This document shows, piece by piece, positions 1-8,411 of a DNA stretch of 31,064 nt. Source of the DNA: JAZDKP01 sp043802925 (GTDB lineage: Bacteria; Fibrobacterota; OXYB2-FULL-49-7; JAEUSG01). Each line of letters begins with the position of its first letter. Position 1 is the first letter of the stretch. Made by a program: the position numbers and the translations under genes. The stretch spans positions 1 to 31,064 of the forward strand of contig JAZDKP010000190.1 of assembly GCA_043802925.1 (NCBI GenBank). Direction: 5' to 3'. The notes under the pieces are model-generated. The model ran no database searches and was not told the DNA's origin. It worked only from the letters and a program-made list of their open reading frames with translations.

Positions 1-1
1 G

Positions 2-3000
2 AAGGAGATAAAGGCAGAAGAAATCGTACCGCTGCTTCAGAGAGAGGGTATGTTTAACCAGCGAATGGATTGGATGGCTTTGGACGCGGAGGTTAAAACA
101 ACCGTGATTTCGTTCAGCGGCGTTTTAAACCGTCGGGAACGGCGCCCCATATACATGGATACGCTCATTGGGGCTCGGCCGGGAATTGTCTTTATGCAGG
201 TCAACGATTCGACGGGTATTGGAAGGAAAGGGAACCCGGCGCATAAACGGGCGCTGCTGCAGGTTACGAACATAGACATATCGGCAAAATTCGGATATGA
301 CAACAATTTAATTGCCGTGACCCGTCTGGATAACGGGCAGCCGATAGGCAAGGCAATCGTAGAACTACGCGATATAAATAATAAAATAATCTGGGTGGGC
401 AAGACCAACACCGAGGGAAAGGCCCTGTCGCCTTCATGGTGGAAGCTGTCGATGGTGCGACAAAATCACTATGCGATGCCCGAGCAGATCATCCTGGTGT
501 ACAACGACAAGGATCTGGCATTTCTCTCCTCCGAATGGGACGTGGGCATTTCGCCATGGCGGTTCGGACTTGAATATCAGGGAGATCAGATACCGAAGCA
601 GACCTACCTGGGAACCATGATAACAGAGCGGGACCTGTACCGGCCCGGGGAGATGGCGTTCGGCAAAGGGTTCGTTCGGTTTTTGGAAAATGAATCATGG
701 CAACCCGTTAAACATACCAAGGTCGTCATGACTGTCCGGGGGGAAGGGGCGGTGCACGCGTTCAGCGGAGAGGAAGGGGATGAAGAAGGCGGCCGCGCCG
801 AGGGCGGAACGGCAATCTTATATGAAGACACTGTGGCCCTGTCTAAAATCGGCGCGTTTGAATTCAAATTCCGGATCCCGAAAGAAGCAAAACTCGGTGT
901 CTACACGATGCAGGCGCATGTGGTCGGTTTTGAGGAGGACATGTCGAAGAACGGGTTCCGGGAGCAGATCAAGGGAAGTTTGCGGGTGGCGGAATTCAAA
1001 CCTGCCGAGCTTGAGGTCCACGTTGTGCCGAGTGTGAACGACGCGATGTACGGCGACAGCGTCAGCGGCGTAATTTCCTCGAATTACCTTTTCGGCGCAC
1101 CGGTTAAGGATGAACCGGTGCTATGGGCGGTCCGGCGTTTTACTATGCATTTTAAGCAGAAAGGGTATGAGGACTGGACGTTTGAGAATTGGGCGGACGA
1201 CGAACGAAGACGGACCGAGGACCCGCCAGAGGGGCGGCTGATGTTCAAGGATTCAACGAATCTCGACTCTAAAGGTATGGCCAAGGTCGGGTTCAGGATT
1301 GGGCCGAATGAAAACGGAACACCAGCCTATTACCAGCTGGAGGCGACCGTCACCGGGAAATCAAGCCAGCCCATTGCTTCCTGGAAAAGCATAGCCGTCC
1401 ATCCGGCCGACTGTTATGTCGGAATCCGGCTTTCGGATTATTTTATTACCGCAGCGATGCCCATGAAAATACATCTGGCGACCCTGACACCCCAGGGGAA
1501 GCGGGTGGCCGGCCAGAAAATCGCGCTGAAGGTGATATGCCGTTATTGGACATCGGTACTGAAGCTGGATCTGGAGGGGCGACGGACCTGGCAGAGTGAG
1601 AGAAAGGATTCCGTCTGTCTGAGCGACACACTGCTGTCGGCGGACTATACCGGAGATACGGTGCTGTTTGTCCCAACACGTACGGGTTATTACATTGTCA
1701 AGGCGACGGTACTCTCGAATGGAAAAGAGAGCGCGGCGGCTTCCACGGGATTTTACGCCTGCGGGTCGGATTATGTGCCCTGGGAGCGGACGAATGACGA
1801 TGTCATCGACGTGGTTTCGGACAAGAAAACGTATGAGCCCGGCGACCTCGCCAAATTACTGGTAAAATCGCCCTATCCGGAATCCCGGGCGCTCTTGACC
1901 GTGGAGAGGGAGGGCGTCATCCTTTCGAAGTGGATCACGCTCCACGGAACGGCGGCGAGGGTGGATTTGCCGATCACACGGGACTTTTTGCCCAACGTGT
2001 ATGTCTCGGTCATGATACTGAGAGGGCGGGCTTCGGAACAGCGATTCGACGAGGATGGAAACGATCTTTCAAAGCCGGCCTTTAAGATAGGGTATTGTCA
2101 ATTCGACGTGGAGCCCTCGGGCAAGCACTTGAAGGTCCAGGTGGAGTCCGCGAAACCGGAATTCAAGCCCGGCGATTCAGCGGAGGTGAAAATCATCGTG
2201 CCGCAACTGGCGAAAAAGACCTATGCCTCCGACGTGCTGGTGATGGTGGTGGACGAAGCCGTACTGATGCTTTCGGGATTCAAGACCCCGGATCCGTTTC
2301 AGGTTTTTTACAATACCCGGCCGCTCTGCGTTCTGACGGGCGAATTACGCTCGACGGTGATCGGGGAGCGCAACTATGGTGAAAAGGGCGAAAACAGGGG
2401 AGGAAGCGGCGGTGTCGACCCGGCCCTGCTGGCCCGGCTGAACGACATGGCCGCGCGAGGGAATTTCAAGGTGTGCGCTTACTTCAATCCCAGGGTCGTG
2501 CTGAACAAGGAGGGGAAAGCCACGGTACGGTTCAAGCTGCCGGACAATCTGACGACCTTCCGCATTATGGCGGTGGCGCAGAGCGCGCTGGCGGAATTCG
2601 GCAGCGGGGAGGCCAGGATTCGAGTGAACAAAAAGCTGATGTTAAGGCCTTTTCTGCCCAGGTTCCTGAGGGTGGGCGATACCTGTCTGGCCGGGGTGGT
2701 CGGGGAGAATTATACGGGAGCCGCGGACACTGTCAAGGTCCGGTGCGAAAGCCAAGGTGTAAAATTATCCGGAGGATCCTTCAGCCAGGCATGCGTTCAA
2801 CCGAACAGCAACGCCTATTTGCTCATTCCCATGGTCGCTGACGCGTTGGCAGACTCGGTCTCCCTGGTCTTTAAGGGAGTGCTCGGCGCCGAAACGGACG
2901 GGGTCGCGGTGACCCTGCCGTTGGTTTATGAACGGTCGCTGGAGACGGTTGCCATGACCGGCTCGACCGCTGATTCCGCCCGCCAGCTGGTGAAGGTGCC

Positions 3001-4573
3001 GGCCGGAACAGACGAAAGGTTCGGAGGCGTGCAGGCTTCGCTTTCGTCGACGGCCCTGATTGGACTGGGAGAGAGTGTCAATTACCTCTTTGAGTATCCG
3101 TACGGTTGCCTGGAGCAGAGGACCTCGCGCATTTTGCCGATTATCCTGTTCCAAGAGATGATCAAGGCGTTCGCCGGCAAGGTGCCCAAGAACATGAACG
3201 GCGCTGAATTAATCAGGGAATATCTGGGCATGGTCACGAAATATCAGTGCCCGAACGGAGGGTTTGATTACTGGACGCCCGCAAAACACGATTCGCCCTA
3301 CATCACTGCCTATACGCTTCTGGCCATCATCAGAGCCGGCAATAAGGGCTACAGCGTGGATCCTGAAAGTAGAACAAAAGCAATTAATTACCTTTCGGAT
3401 TGTCTGAACGGTCAGCTCAGGCGTAACGAGTATCCCTACAATGAGACGGAATGGAGAACGACCCTTGCATTCATCACCGCCGTGTTGGCCGAAGCGGGGA
3501 TTGGAAAACCTGGTGTGGTTGAAGATTTATTCAAGCATAGGAACCAATTGACTGCGGTGGGGCTGTCATGGCTATACAAAGCGATCGTGCTGGGTAAGAA
3601 CGATCCGAAAATGGGGGAACAGGTCAAGACCGACATCATGAACTTCGCAAAAATCGAGGCGGCGTCCCTGCATTTTGAAGAAAGAGCCGGACAGGGGAAT
3701 TACTGGATTCACTCTTCCAACGTGCATTCCACCTCCGTGATCCTGCTGAACCTCCTGGAATCGGACGGCAAATTTCTGCAGGCTGAAAAAGCGGTCCGCT
3801 GGCTGATGGAGAAGCAGCGCAACAACCGCTGGGGCAACACCCATGAAAACTTTTTCGCGTTCTGGGCGACGGCCGCCTATTTCAACGCCTATGAAAAGGA
3901 AACGCCTGATTTTACCGCGAAGATACGACTGGACGGGAAGGAATGGTTGACGGAGAAGTTCGCCGGCCGGCAGTCGGAAAGCCGGATGACAAGCCAATCC
4001 CTCACGGCCCTGCCCAAGGATCGGAACCTGCCCATGGACTTTGTAAAGCAGGGGCCGGGACGGCTGTACTACCAGTTCAGGATGAAGTATGCGCCTGCCG
4101 GGAAGGCGGAAGCGCGGGATGAGGGATTATTTGTTGACAGGGAGTACCAGACGCTGGAAGGGAAGCCCCTCAAGCCCGAGGAATTCAAGGTCGGCCAGAT
4201 GGTTTTAGTGCGACTTACAGTGAAGACGACCCGGGAGCGGCATTTCGTGGCGGTGAACGATGCGGTTCCGGCCGGATGTGAAATCATTGATCCTACTCTC
4301 AGTGTGGTTTCATCGGAGCTGAAGGCGAAACTGACCGCCTTCAACCGGGAATCCAGGAGCTCTTGGTGGGGAAGCTGGAACCATGTTGAATACAGAGATC
4401 AGCGGTGCCTGCTGTTTGCGGATGTCCTCGATGCGGGCGCGCATACATTCGCCTATCTGGTACGGCCCTCCATTACCGGAAGCTTCGGAACACCGGCAAC
4501 GCATGCGGAAGCCATGTATGAGCCTGAGATATTCGGCCGCAGCGCGGAATGCCTGACGGTCATCAAAAAATGA
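2..4573 (+). CDS. Bacterial alpha-2-macroglobulin (YfhM-like protease trap), 5' partial
   Basis: The reading frame is open from base 2, so the gene starts before the window; the ATG at 50 is probably internal. About 1523 residues are visible. The thioester motif Cys-Leu-Glu-Gln is intact at 3107-3118 (residue 1020 counted from the ATG at 50), inside the typical YPYGCLEQ context. Macroglobulin (MG) domains precede it: one strand reads VMVVDEAVLML, followed by the conserved A2M segment FNPRV...LPDNLTTFR near residues 820-850. The alpha/alpha thioester domain and a receptor-binding-like C-terminus follow. Family knowledge: periplasmic A2Ms trap proteases covalently by the thioester and are often encoded beside PBP1C, as here. 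An acidic, glycine-rich insert lies near residues 238-252. The signal peptide or lipobox and the first MG domains would lie outside the window. Family assignment is firm; partner proteases are unknown. Confidence 0.95.
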   Translation, partial: KEIKAEEIVPLLQREGMFNQRMDWMALDAEVKTTVISFSGVLNRRERRPIYMDTLIGARPGIVFMQVNDSTGIGRKGNPAHKRALLQVTNIDISAKFGYDNNLIAVTRLDNGQPIGKAIVELRDINNKIIWVGKTNTEGKALSPSWWKLSMVRQNHYAMPEQIILVYNDKDLAFLSSEWDVGISPWRFGLEYQGDQIPKQTYLGTMITERDLYRPGEMAFGKGFVRFLENESWQPVKHTKVVMTVRGEGAVHAFSGEEGDEEGGRAEGGTAILYEDTVALSKIGAFEFKFRIPKEAKLGVYTMQAHVVGFEEDMSKNGFREQIKGSLRVAEFKPAELEVHVVPSVNDAMYGDSVSGVISSNYLFGAPVKDEPVLWAVRRFTMHFKQKGYEDWTFENWADDERRRTEDPPEGRLMFKDSTNLDSKGMAKVGFRIGPNENGTPAYYQLEATVTGKSSQPIASWKSIAVHPADCYVGIRLSDYFITAAMPMKIHLATLTPQGKRVAGQKIALKVICRYWTSVLKLDLEGRRTWQSERKDSVCLSDTLLSADYTGDTVLFVPTRTGYYIVKATVLSNGKESAAASTGFYACGSDYVPWERTNDDVIDVVSDKKTYEPGDLAKLLVKSPYPESRALLTVEREGVILSKWITLHGTAARVDLPITRDFLPNVYVSVMILRGRASEQRFDEDGNDLSKPAFKIGYCQFDVEPSGKHLKVQVESAKPEFKPGDSAEVKIIVPQLAKKTYASDVLVMVVDEAVLMLSGFKTPDPFQVFYNTRPLCVLTGELRSTVIGERNYGEKGENRGGSGGVDPALLARLNDMAARGNFKVCAYFNPRVVLNKEGKATVRFKLPDNLTTFRIMAVAQSALAEFGSGEARIRVNKKLMLRPFLPRFLRVGDTCLAGVVGENYTGAADTVKVRCESQGVKLSGGSFSQACVQPNSNAYLLIPMVADALADSVSLVFKGVLGAETDGVAVTLPLVYERSLETVAMTGSTADSARQLVKVPAGTDERFGGVQASLSSTALIGLGESVNYLFEYPYGCLEQRTSRILPIILFQEMIKAFAGKVPKNMNGAELIREYLGMVTKYQCPNGGFDYWTPAKHDSPYITAYTLLAIIRAGNKGYSVDPESRTKAINYLSDCLNGQLRRNEYPYNETEWRTTLAFITAVLAEAGIGKPGVVEDLFKHRNQLTAVGLSWLYKAIVLGKNDPKMGEQVKTDIMNFAKIEAASLHFEERAGQGNYWIHSSNVHSTSVILLNLLESDGKFLQAEKAVRWLMEKQRNNRWGNTHENFFAFWATAAYFNAYEKETPDFTAKIRLDGKEWLTEKFAGRQSESRMTSQSLTALPKDRNLPMDFVKQGPGRLYYQFRMKYAPAGKAEARDEGLFVDREYQTLEGKPLKPEEFKVGQMVLVRLTVKTTRERHFVAVNDAVPAGCEIIDPTLSVVSSELKAKLTAFNRESRSSWWGSWNHVEYRDQRCLLFADVLDAGAHTFAYLVRPSITGSFGTPATHAEAMYEPEIFGRSAECLTVIKK

Positions 4574-4583
4574 CAGGCAACGG

Positions 4584-5204
4584 ATGCGACAGAGATTAAT
4601 GTCTGGCTGGTTTGTTCTTTTTTTCGCGGTCGGGGTCGCGTCGTGCTGCGACTGGCTGCTTCCGGTTGATGTGCCGGACAGGAAAGATACGGCGGCCATC
4701 CGTATCACGCCCATTGGGGCCTTTGGAAACCCGCGAAAGGCGCGGCTGGGCGTACCGGCGCACTATCATTCCGGGTACGATATTGCGCGCGTCGGCAGCG
4801 TGGATGCCGATGCCCCAGTGTTCGCGGCGTCCTGCGGGAAAGTGGTGAGCATGCGCGAGGACGGCCCATTTGCGCAAATCATCCTTTACCACCCGGACGA
4901 TCATGTGTGGACTGTTTATGAGCACGTTTCAGGAATCCTGGTGCATGTCGGACAGGACGTGACGGAGAAGACACCGTTGGCCCGAATTATGAATCGGAAA
5001 GAGCTGAACCGATACGGATGGCACTTTAATCATCTGCATTTTGAAGTACTCCGATGCGAACCCCGGCGGATGCAGTCATCCGCCGGCCTGTCCGAGCGGT
5101 TTTACAGGACTTATGGGACCGAATGTTCCACCCTCATGAAATTACATGAAAAATACCTGGATCCCCTGTCGTTTCTGAAAATGCAATGGAACGGCGGAAC
5201 CTAG
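4584..5204 (+). CDS. M23 (LytM-type) peptidase lipoprotein
   Basis: A 206-residue protein with an N-terminal hydrophobic stretch ending in Val-Ala-Ser-Cys (Cys21), a good lipobox, so it is probably membrane-anchored on the periplasmic side. The M23 zinc-site motifs are present: His62-x-Gly-x-Asp66 and His150-Leu-His152-Phe-Glu. Both metal-binding motifs are intact, so it may be an active peptidoglycan endopeptidase, although some family members are non-catalytic activators. It begins 11 bases after the A2M stop and its end overlaps the PBP1C start by 19 bases, which suggests a single transcript. An in-frame ATG at 4599 is an alternative start. Its position between A2M and PBP1C suggests a role in wall cleavage or repair linked to that synthase; that is inference. 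Confidence 0.88.
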   Translation: MRQRLMSGWFVLFFAVGVASCCDWLLPVDVPDRKDTAAIRITPIGAFGNPRKARLGVPAHYHSGYDIARVGSVDADAPVFAASCGKVVSMREDGPFAQIILYHPDDHVWTVYEHVSGILVHVGQDVTEKTPLARIMNRKELNRYGWHFNHLHFEVLRCEPRRMQSSAGLSERFYRTYGTECSTLMKLHEKYLDPLSFLKMQWNGGT

Positions 5205-7537
5205 AAAGCACCGGCATGCGCGAAAAACTCTTAAAGAGAAGAACGGGGCTTGTTGCGGTGTTGATTTCCGCTGCGCTGTTTGCGGGATTGTGGTGCTGGC
5301 CGCTCCGGCCGCCGCCGTTGACCTATTGCGAATCCCTGAAGATATGCGACAGGAATAACGAGATATTGAGGGACGTTCCCGTGGGGAGCAAGGGCCGGAA
5401 CACCGCCATCCGGCTGCAGGAGGTGTCGCCGGACTATCTTAAGGCGCTGATTGCGATTGAGGACAAGAGATTCTACCGGCATCCGGGAATCGATCCCCTT
5501 GCCATGGCAAGGGCGCTCAAAATCAATCTCCAGTGCCGACGCATTAAAAGCGGCGCCTCGACCATCACGGAGCAATTGGCCCGGGCCGTGTGGTTTGAAG
5601 GCAGAAGCAGGACCTGGCTTACGAAAGTCCGAGAGATGTGGTATGCGGTCAGGCTGGATGCGACGCTTTCGAAACACGAAATCCTGGAACAATATGTTAA
5701 TCGCGTCTCATTTGGAAACAATTGCAGGGGAATCGCATCGGCCTCCTGGTTTTACCTGGGAAAGGCGGTCACGGCGCTGACGATAGCGGATGCGGCATTC
5801 CTGACGCTGCTGCCGCAGAATCCCAGATATAACAATCCGTTTGGAGTTGGGCGCAACAGGACGAAGGCTGAGTATATGCGCCAGTGCCGGCGGTTGCTTG
5901 CGGGCAATATCATCGATACGGCGGAATGCCAGCGAATAAGGCAACTGTATCCGTTACGGGGATTCCATCTTACCCGTTTTGCCGCACCCCATTTTGTGGA
6001 ATATGTGCTGCGAGCACTCCCGGTTGACAGCATAAACCGGGTGCAGACCACTCTGGATTTGGCCGTGCAGCGAGATTGCGAACGAGGGGTGGAAAAGTGG
6101 CTGGACCTTTGCGCGCCGTATCATGTCACCAACGCCTCCGTGATTGTTTTTGACAACCGAAATGGGGATGTCCTGGCTTACGTGGGCTCAAGGGATTACT
6201 GGGATGACGAGTATCAGGGACAGGTTGACGGGGTTAACAGCCTGCGTCAGCCGGGTTCGACGTTAAAACCGTTCCTGTATGCGCTGGCGCTGCATAACGG
6301 TAAGACTCCGGCCTCACTTATACCGGACATCCCAGCGCGGTTCAAGACGGCGGGAGGGTTTTTTGAACCGTTGAATTATGATAAAAAGTTTCATGGGCCG
6401 GTGCGGTTGAGGGAGGCCCTCGGCTGTTCGTACAATATACCGGCGGTTTGGATGTGCGATCAGCTGGGAACGGAGACCTTCCTGTTGTTGTTGAAAAGAA
6501 CCGGGTTGAGCGACCTGAAAAAGACCGCCGTTGAATATGGGCCGGGACTGGCCCTTGGAAATGCGGAAGTGACGCTGATGGAACTTGCCCGGGCCTATAC
6601 GCTTTTTCCAAGAAGAGGATACCCGGTAAAACCGAGATTCGTTTCGGCCGTGCGCTATTTGGACGGCCACGAAAGCGTCACACCGGATTCGGGGTTGGAA
6701 GAGAAACCCGTTTTGGATGATGGTTCGCTCCGGCTGGTGGAGGACATTTTATCGGACAATGACGCCAGGTTGCCCGCGTTCGGGGAGTATTCCGCGCTTC
6801 GTTTGCCTTTTCCCTGTGCGGCGAAGACAGGAACCTCGAAGGACTTCAAGGACAACTGGTGCGTTGGCTGGACGCGGGAATACACGGTTGCGGTATGGGC
6901 GGGTAATTTTGACGGTTCGTCCATGCACCACGTTTCGGGCGTGAGCGGGGCCGCGCCGATATTTCATGAAATCATGAAATCGTTGGACAGAAGGACTGGA
7001 CCGCTTGCATTGGACGGACGTCGCGGGCGGGGATTTGTCAGAAAAAGGATTTGTCCGCTGTCGGGCCTTGAGGCCACGCGATTTTGCGGCGGAAGTATTT
7101 TAGAACCGTTTGTACCGGGCCATCTACCCCCGGGGCGATGCAATTTTCATACAAAAGAGGGGCTGTGTCTGCCGGGCCTTTATAACGACTGGGCAATCCA
7201 GAACGGAATCCGTCTTGCGGGGAACGTAAAAGCGGAGCAGTCTGCGGATTCCATGATATTGTCTCCCAAAGACGGGGACATATTTGTTTTGAGCAGGGAG
7301 ATGCCGACGGGAGCGCAGGCGATTAAATTCGTATTTGTCCCCGCGGCGGGCGTGGATAACATTGAATTCACAATGGATGGCGGAACGAAAATCAATCTGA
7401 GGCGTCCCTTCACATATTTCTGGACACTGAAGACAGGCGACCATGTTTTGTCAGTGCAAACCAGGGGTAAAAAACAAAGCAAGCAGTCGATAAAATTCAA
7501 GGTCATCGATGACGACATGGAAGCAGCGTTTTTGTAG
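5186..7537 (+). CDS. pbpC: Penicillin-binding protein 1C (bifunctional peptidoglycan synthase)
   Basis: A 783-residue class A PBP close to the usual PBP1C length. Residues are counted from 5186. One N-terminal membrane anchor (about 20-40) is followed by the GT51 glycosyltransferase domain with catalytic Glu92 in EDKRFYRHPG and the motif ITEQLAR near 130. The transpeptidase domain has Ser358 in STLK, Ser415-Tyr-Asn and Lys547-Thr-Gly. The C-terminal part (about 690-775) resembles the BiPBP_C domain that distinguishes PBP1C. All catalytic motifs are intact, so both glycan polymerisation and peptide cross-linking are expected in the periplasm. The start is uncertain: 5186 overlaps the M23 gene, while ATG 5216 gives a shorter MREKLLKRR start; neither has a good Shine-Dalgarno. 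The A2M neighbour matches the known A2M-pbpC gene pairing. Confidence 0.95.
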   Translation: MERRNLESTGMREKLLKRRTGLVAVLISAALFAGLWCWPLRPPPLTYCESLKICDRNNEILRDVPVGSKGRNTAIRLQEVSPDYLKALIAIEDKRFYRHPGIDPLAMARALKINLQCRRIKSGASTITEQLARAVWFEGRSRTWLTKVREMWYAVRLDATLSKHEILEQYVNRVSFGNNCRGIASASWFYLGKAVTALTIADAAFLTLLPQNPRYNNPFGVGRNRTKAEYMRQCRRLLAGNIIDTAECQRIRQLYPLRGFHLTRFAAPHFVEYVLRALPVDSINRVQTTLDLAVQRDCERGVEKWLDLCAPYHVTNASVIVFDNRNGDVLAYVGSRDYWDDEYQGQVDGVNSLRQPGSTLKPFLYALALHNGKTPASLIPDIPARFKTAGGFFEPLNYDKKFHGPVRLREALGCSYNIPAVWMCDQLGTETFLLLLKRTGLSDLKKTAVEYGPGLALGNAEVTLMELARAYTLFPRRGYPVKPRFVSAVRYLDGHESVTPDSGLEEKPVLDDGSLRLVEDILSDNDARLPAFGEYSALRLPFPCAAKTGTSKDFKDNWCVGWTREYTVAVWAGNFDGSSMHHVSGVSGAAPIFHEIMKSLDRRTGPLALDGRRGRGFVRKRICPLSGLEATRFCGGSILEPFVPGHLPPGRCNFHTKEGLCLPGLYNDWAIQNGIRLAGNVKAEQSADSMILSPKDGDIFVLSREMPTGAQAIKFVFVPAAGVDNIEFTMDGGTKINLRRPFTYFWTLKTGDHVLSVQTRGKKQSKQSIKFKVIDDDMEAAFL

Positions 7538-7564
7538 AACTATCAGAGAGGCAGGAGGCTCAAA

Positions 7565-8287
7565 ATGCGAAGGTCACTGAAAATCATTTACCCGCTGTTC
7601 GGCATCATCTGCCTGCTCGGTCTGGTACGCTGTGGGAAAAAAGCCCCGGTAAACGTCCTTTGCCTGCGGGACAATATGACTTTAAGATCGTCAAAAGACG
7701 TTTCGAAAAAAAGCGGCCTGATTCTTCAGCAATGGTCCCAAATGGAGTGGCTGGGGGATTCGGTGGCGGACGCCGGCGGGAAAGTGTATTACCATATCCG
7801 GGTCATGGAAGGGGTGGAGGGGTACATCGAGCGTGAAAGTATCGCGTTGAACGCCCGGCCGGGAGTCGTAAAGGACACCCTGCATATATTTTCTTCGCAA
7901 GGCTCCAAGCACTCGACCGATTATCGTGTTCCGCCCCTGACGATTGTCGCGGTACTGAAGGAGACGGGCGTCTATGACTCCGTTTGCGCCAACGACTGCA
8001 CGATGTCGGGCTGGGTGAAGGCAAGCGCGGTATACAAGGACCCCGAGAACGTTCAGGCCGCCTTTTTGGTGCTGCGGCACCGGAAGGCGAACCTCGGCAG
8101 CATTTCAATCGAGGTATTGAATGAAATGGAACAATCTGTTGACATTCGCAAGACATTTGTATACGATTATATTAAGTCTCTGATTGCCTCCGAAGTAGAG
8201 CAGGCAGTGGCGGATACGGCAGCCACCGGAATGGTAAGCCCCAGCGAGGAAGGGCACGATATGACGGAAGAGGAGACAGGACAATAG
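7565..8287 (+). CDS. Probable lipoprotein with two SH3-like segments
   Basis: A 240-residue protein with a strong ribosome site: AGGAGG at 7553-7558, 6 bases before the ATG. The N-terminus is a signal peptide ending Leu-Val-Arg-Cys (Cys23); Arg at -1 is atypical, so lipidation is likely but not certain. Residues of about 30-90 resemble a bacterial SH3 domain (MTLRSS... then VEGYIERESI), and a second similar segment follows at about 100-160, ending in a GWVKASAVY-like strand. SH3 domains of this kind often bind peptidoglycan, which fits the upstream A2M, M23 peptidase and PBP1C genes. The tail is acidic (Glu/Asp-rich). It starts 27 bases after pbpC, probably in the same operon. No enzyme motif was found and the exact function is unknown. 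Confidence 0.75.
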   Translation: MRRSLKIIYPLFGIICLLGLVRCGKKAPVNVLCLRDNMTLRSSKDVSKKSGLILQQWSQMEWLGDSVADAGGKVYYHIRVMEGVEGYIERESIALNARPGVVKDTLHIFSSQGSKHSTDYRVPPLTIVAVLKETGVYDSVCANDCTMSGWVKASAVYKDPENVQAAFLVLRHRKANLGSISIEVLNEMEQSVDIRKTFVYDYIKSLIASEVEQAVADTAATGMVSPSEEGHDMTEEETGQ

Positions 8288-8400
8288 ATGAGGGAGGCTT
8301 GCGCAAGCGGAGGTGAGTTGGAAACGAAGAAAAGGAAACAGTTGTGCTGCGAAGCGGCCGCCGCGCTTTTGCGCTGATTGGCTGAGCGGGAGGCACGGAA

Positions 8401-8405
8401 GGAGG
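8401..8405 (+). promoter_or_regulatory. Ribosome binding site supporting a TTG start
   Basis: GGAGG lies 6 bases upstream of an in-frame TTG at 8412-8414. The next in-frame ATG at 8445 has no such site, so this element decides the start of the propeller gene. Confidence 0.6.
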
Positions 8406-8411
8406 TTAAAT

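Noticed and set aside
1..49. GAAGGAGATA at the window start as ribosome site for an ATG at 50
   Set aside because: The frame is open upstream from base 2 and the A2M N-terminal domains would be missing; the sequence is more likely coding than a leader, and it lies far from the ATG.
8288..8377. 29-codon open frame as a gene
   Set aside because: No recognisable product or ribosome site; kept only as a possible remnant.
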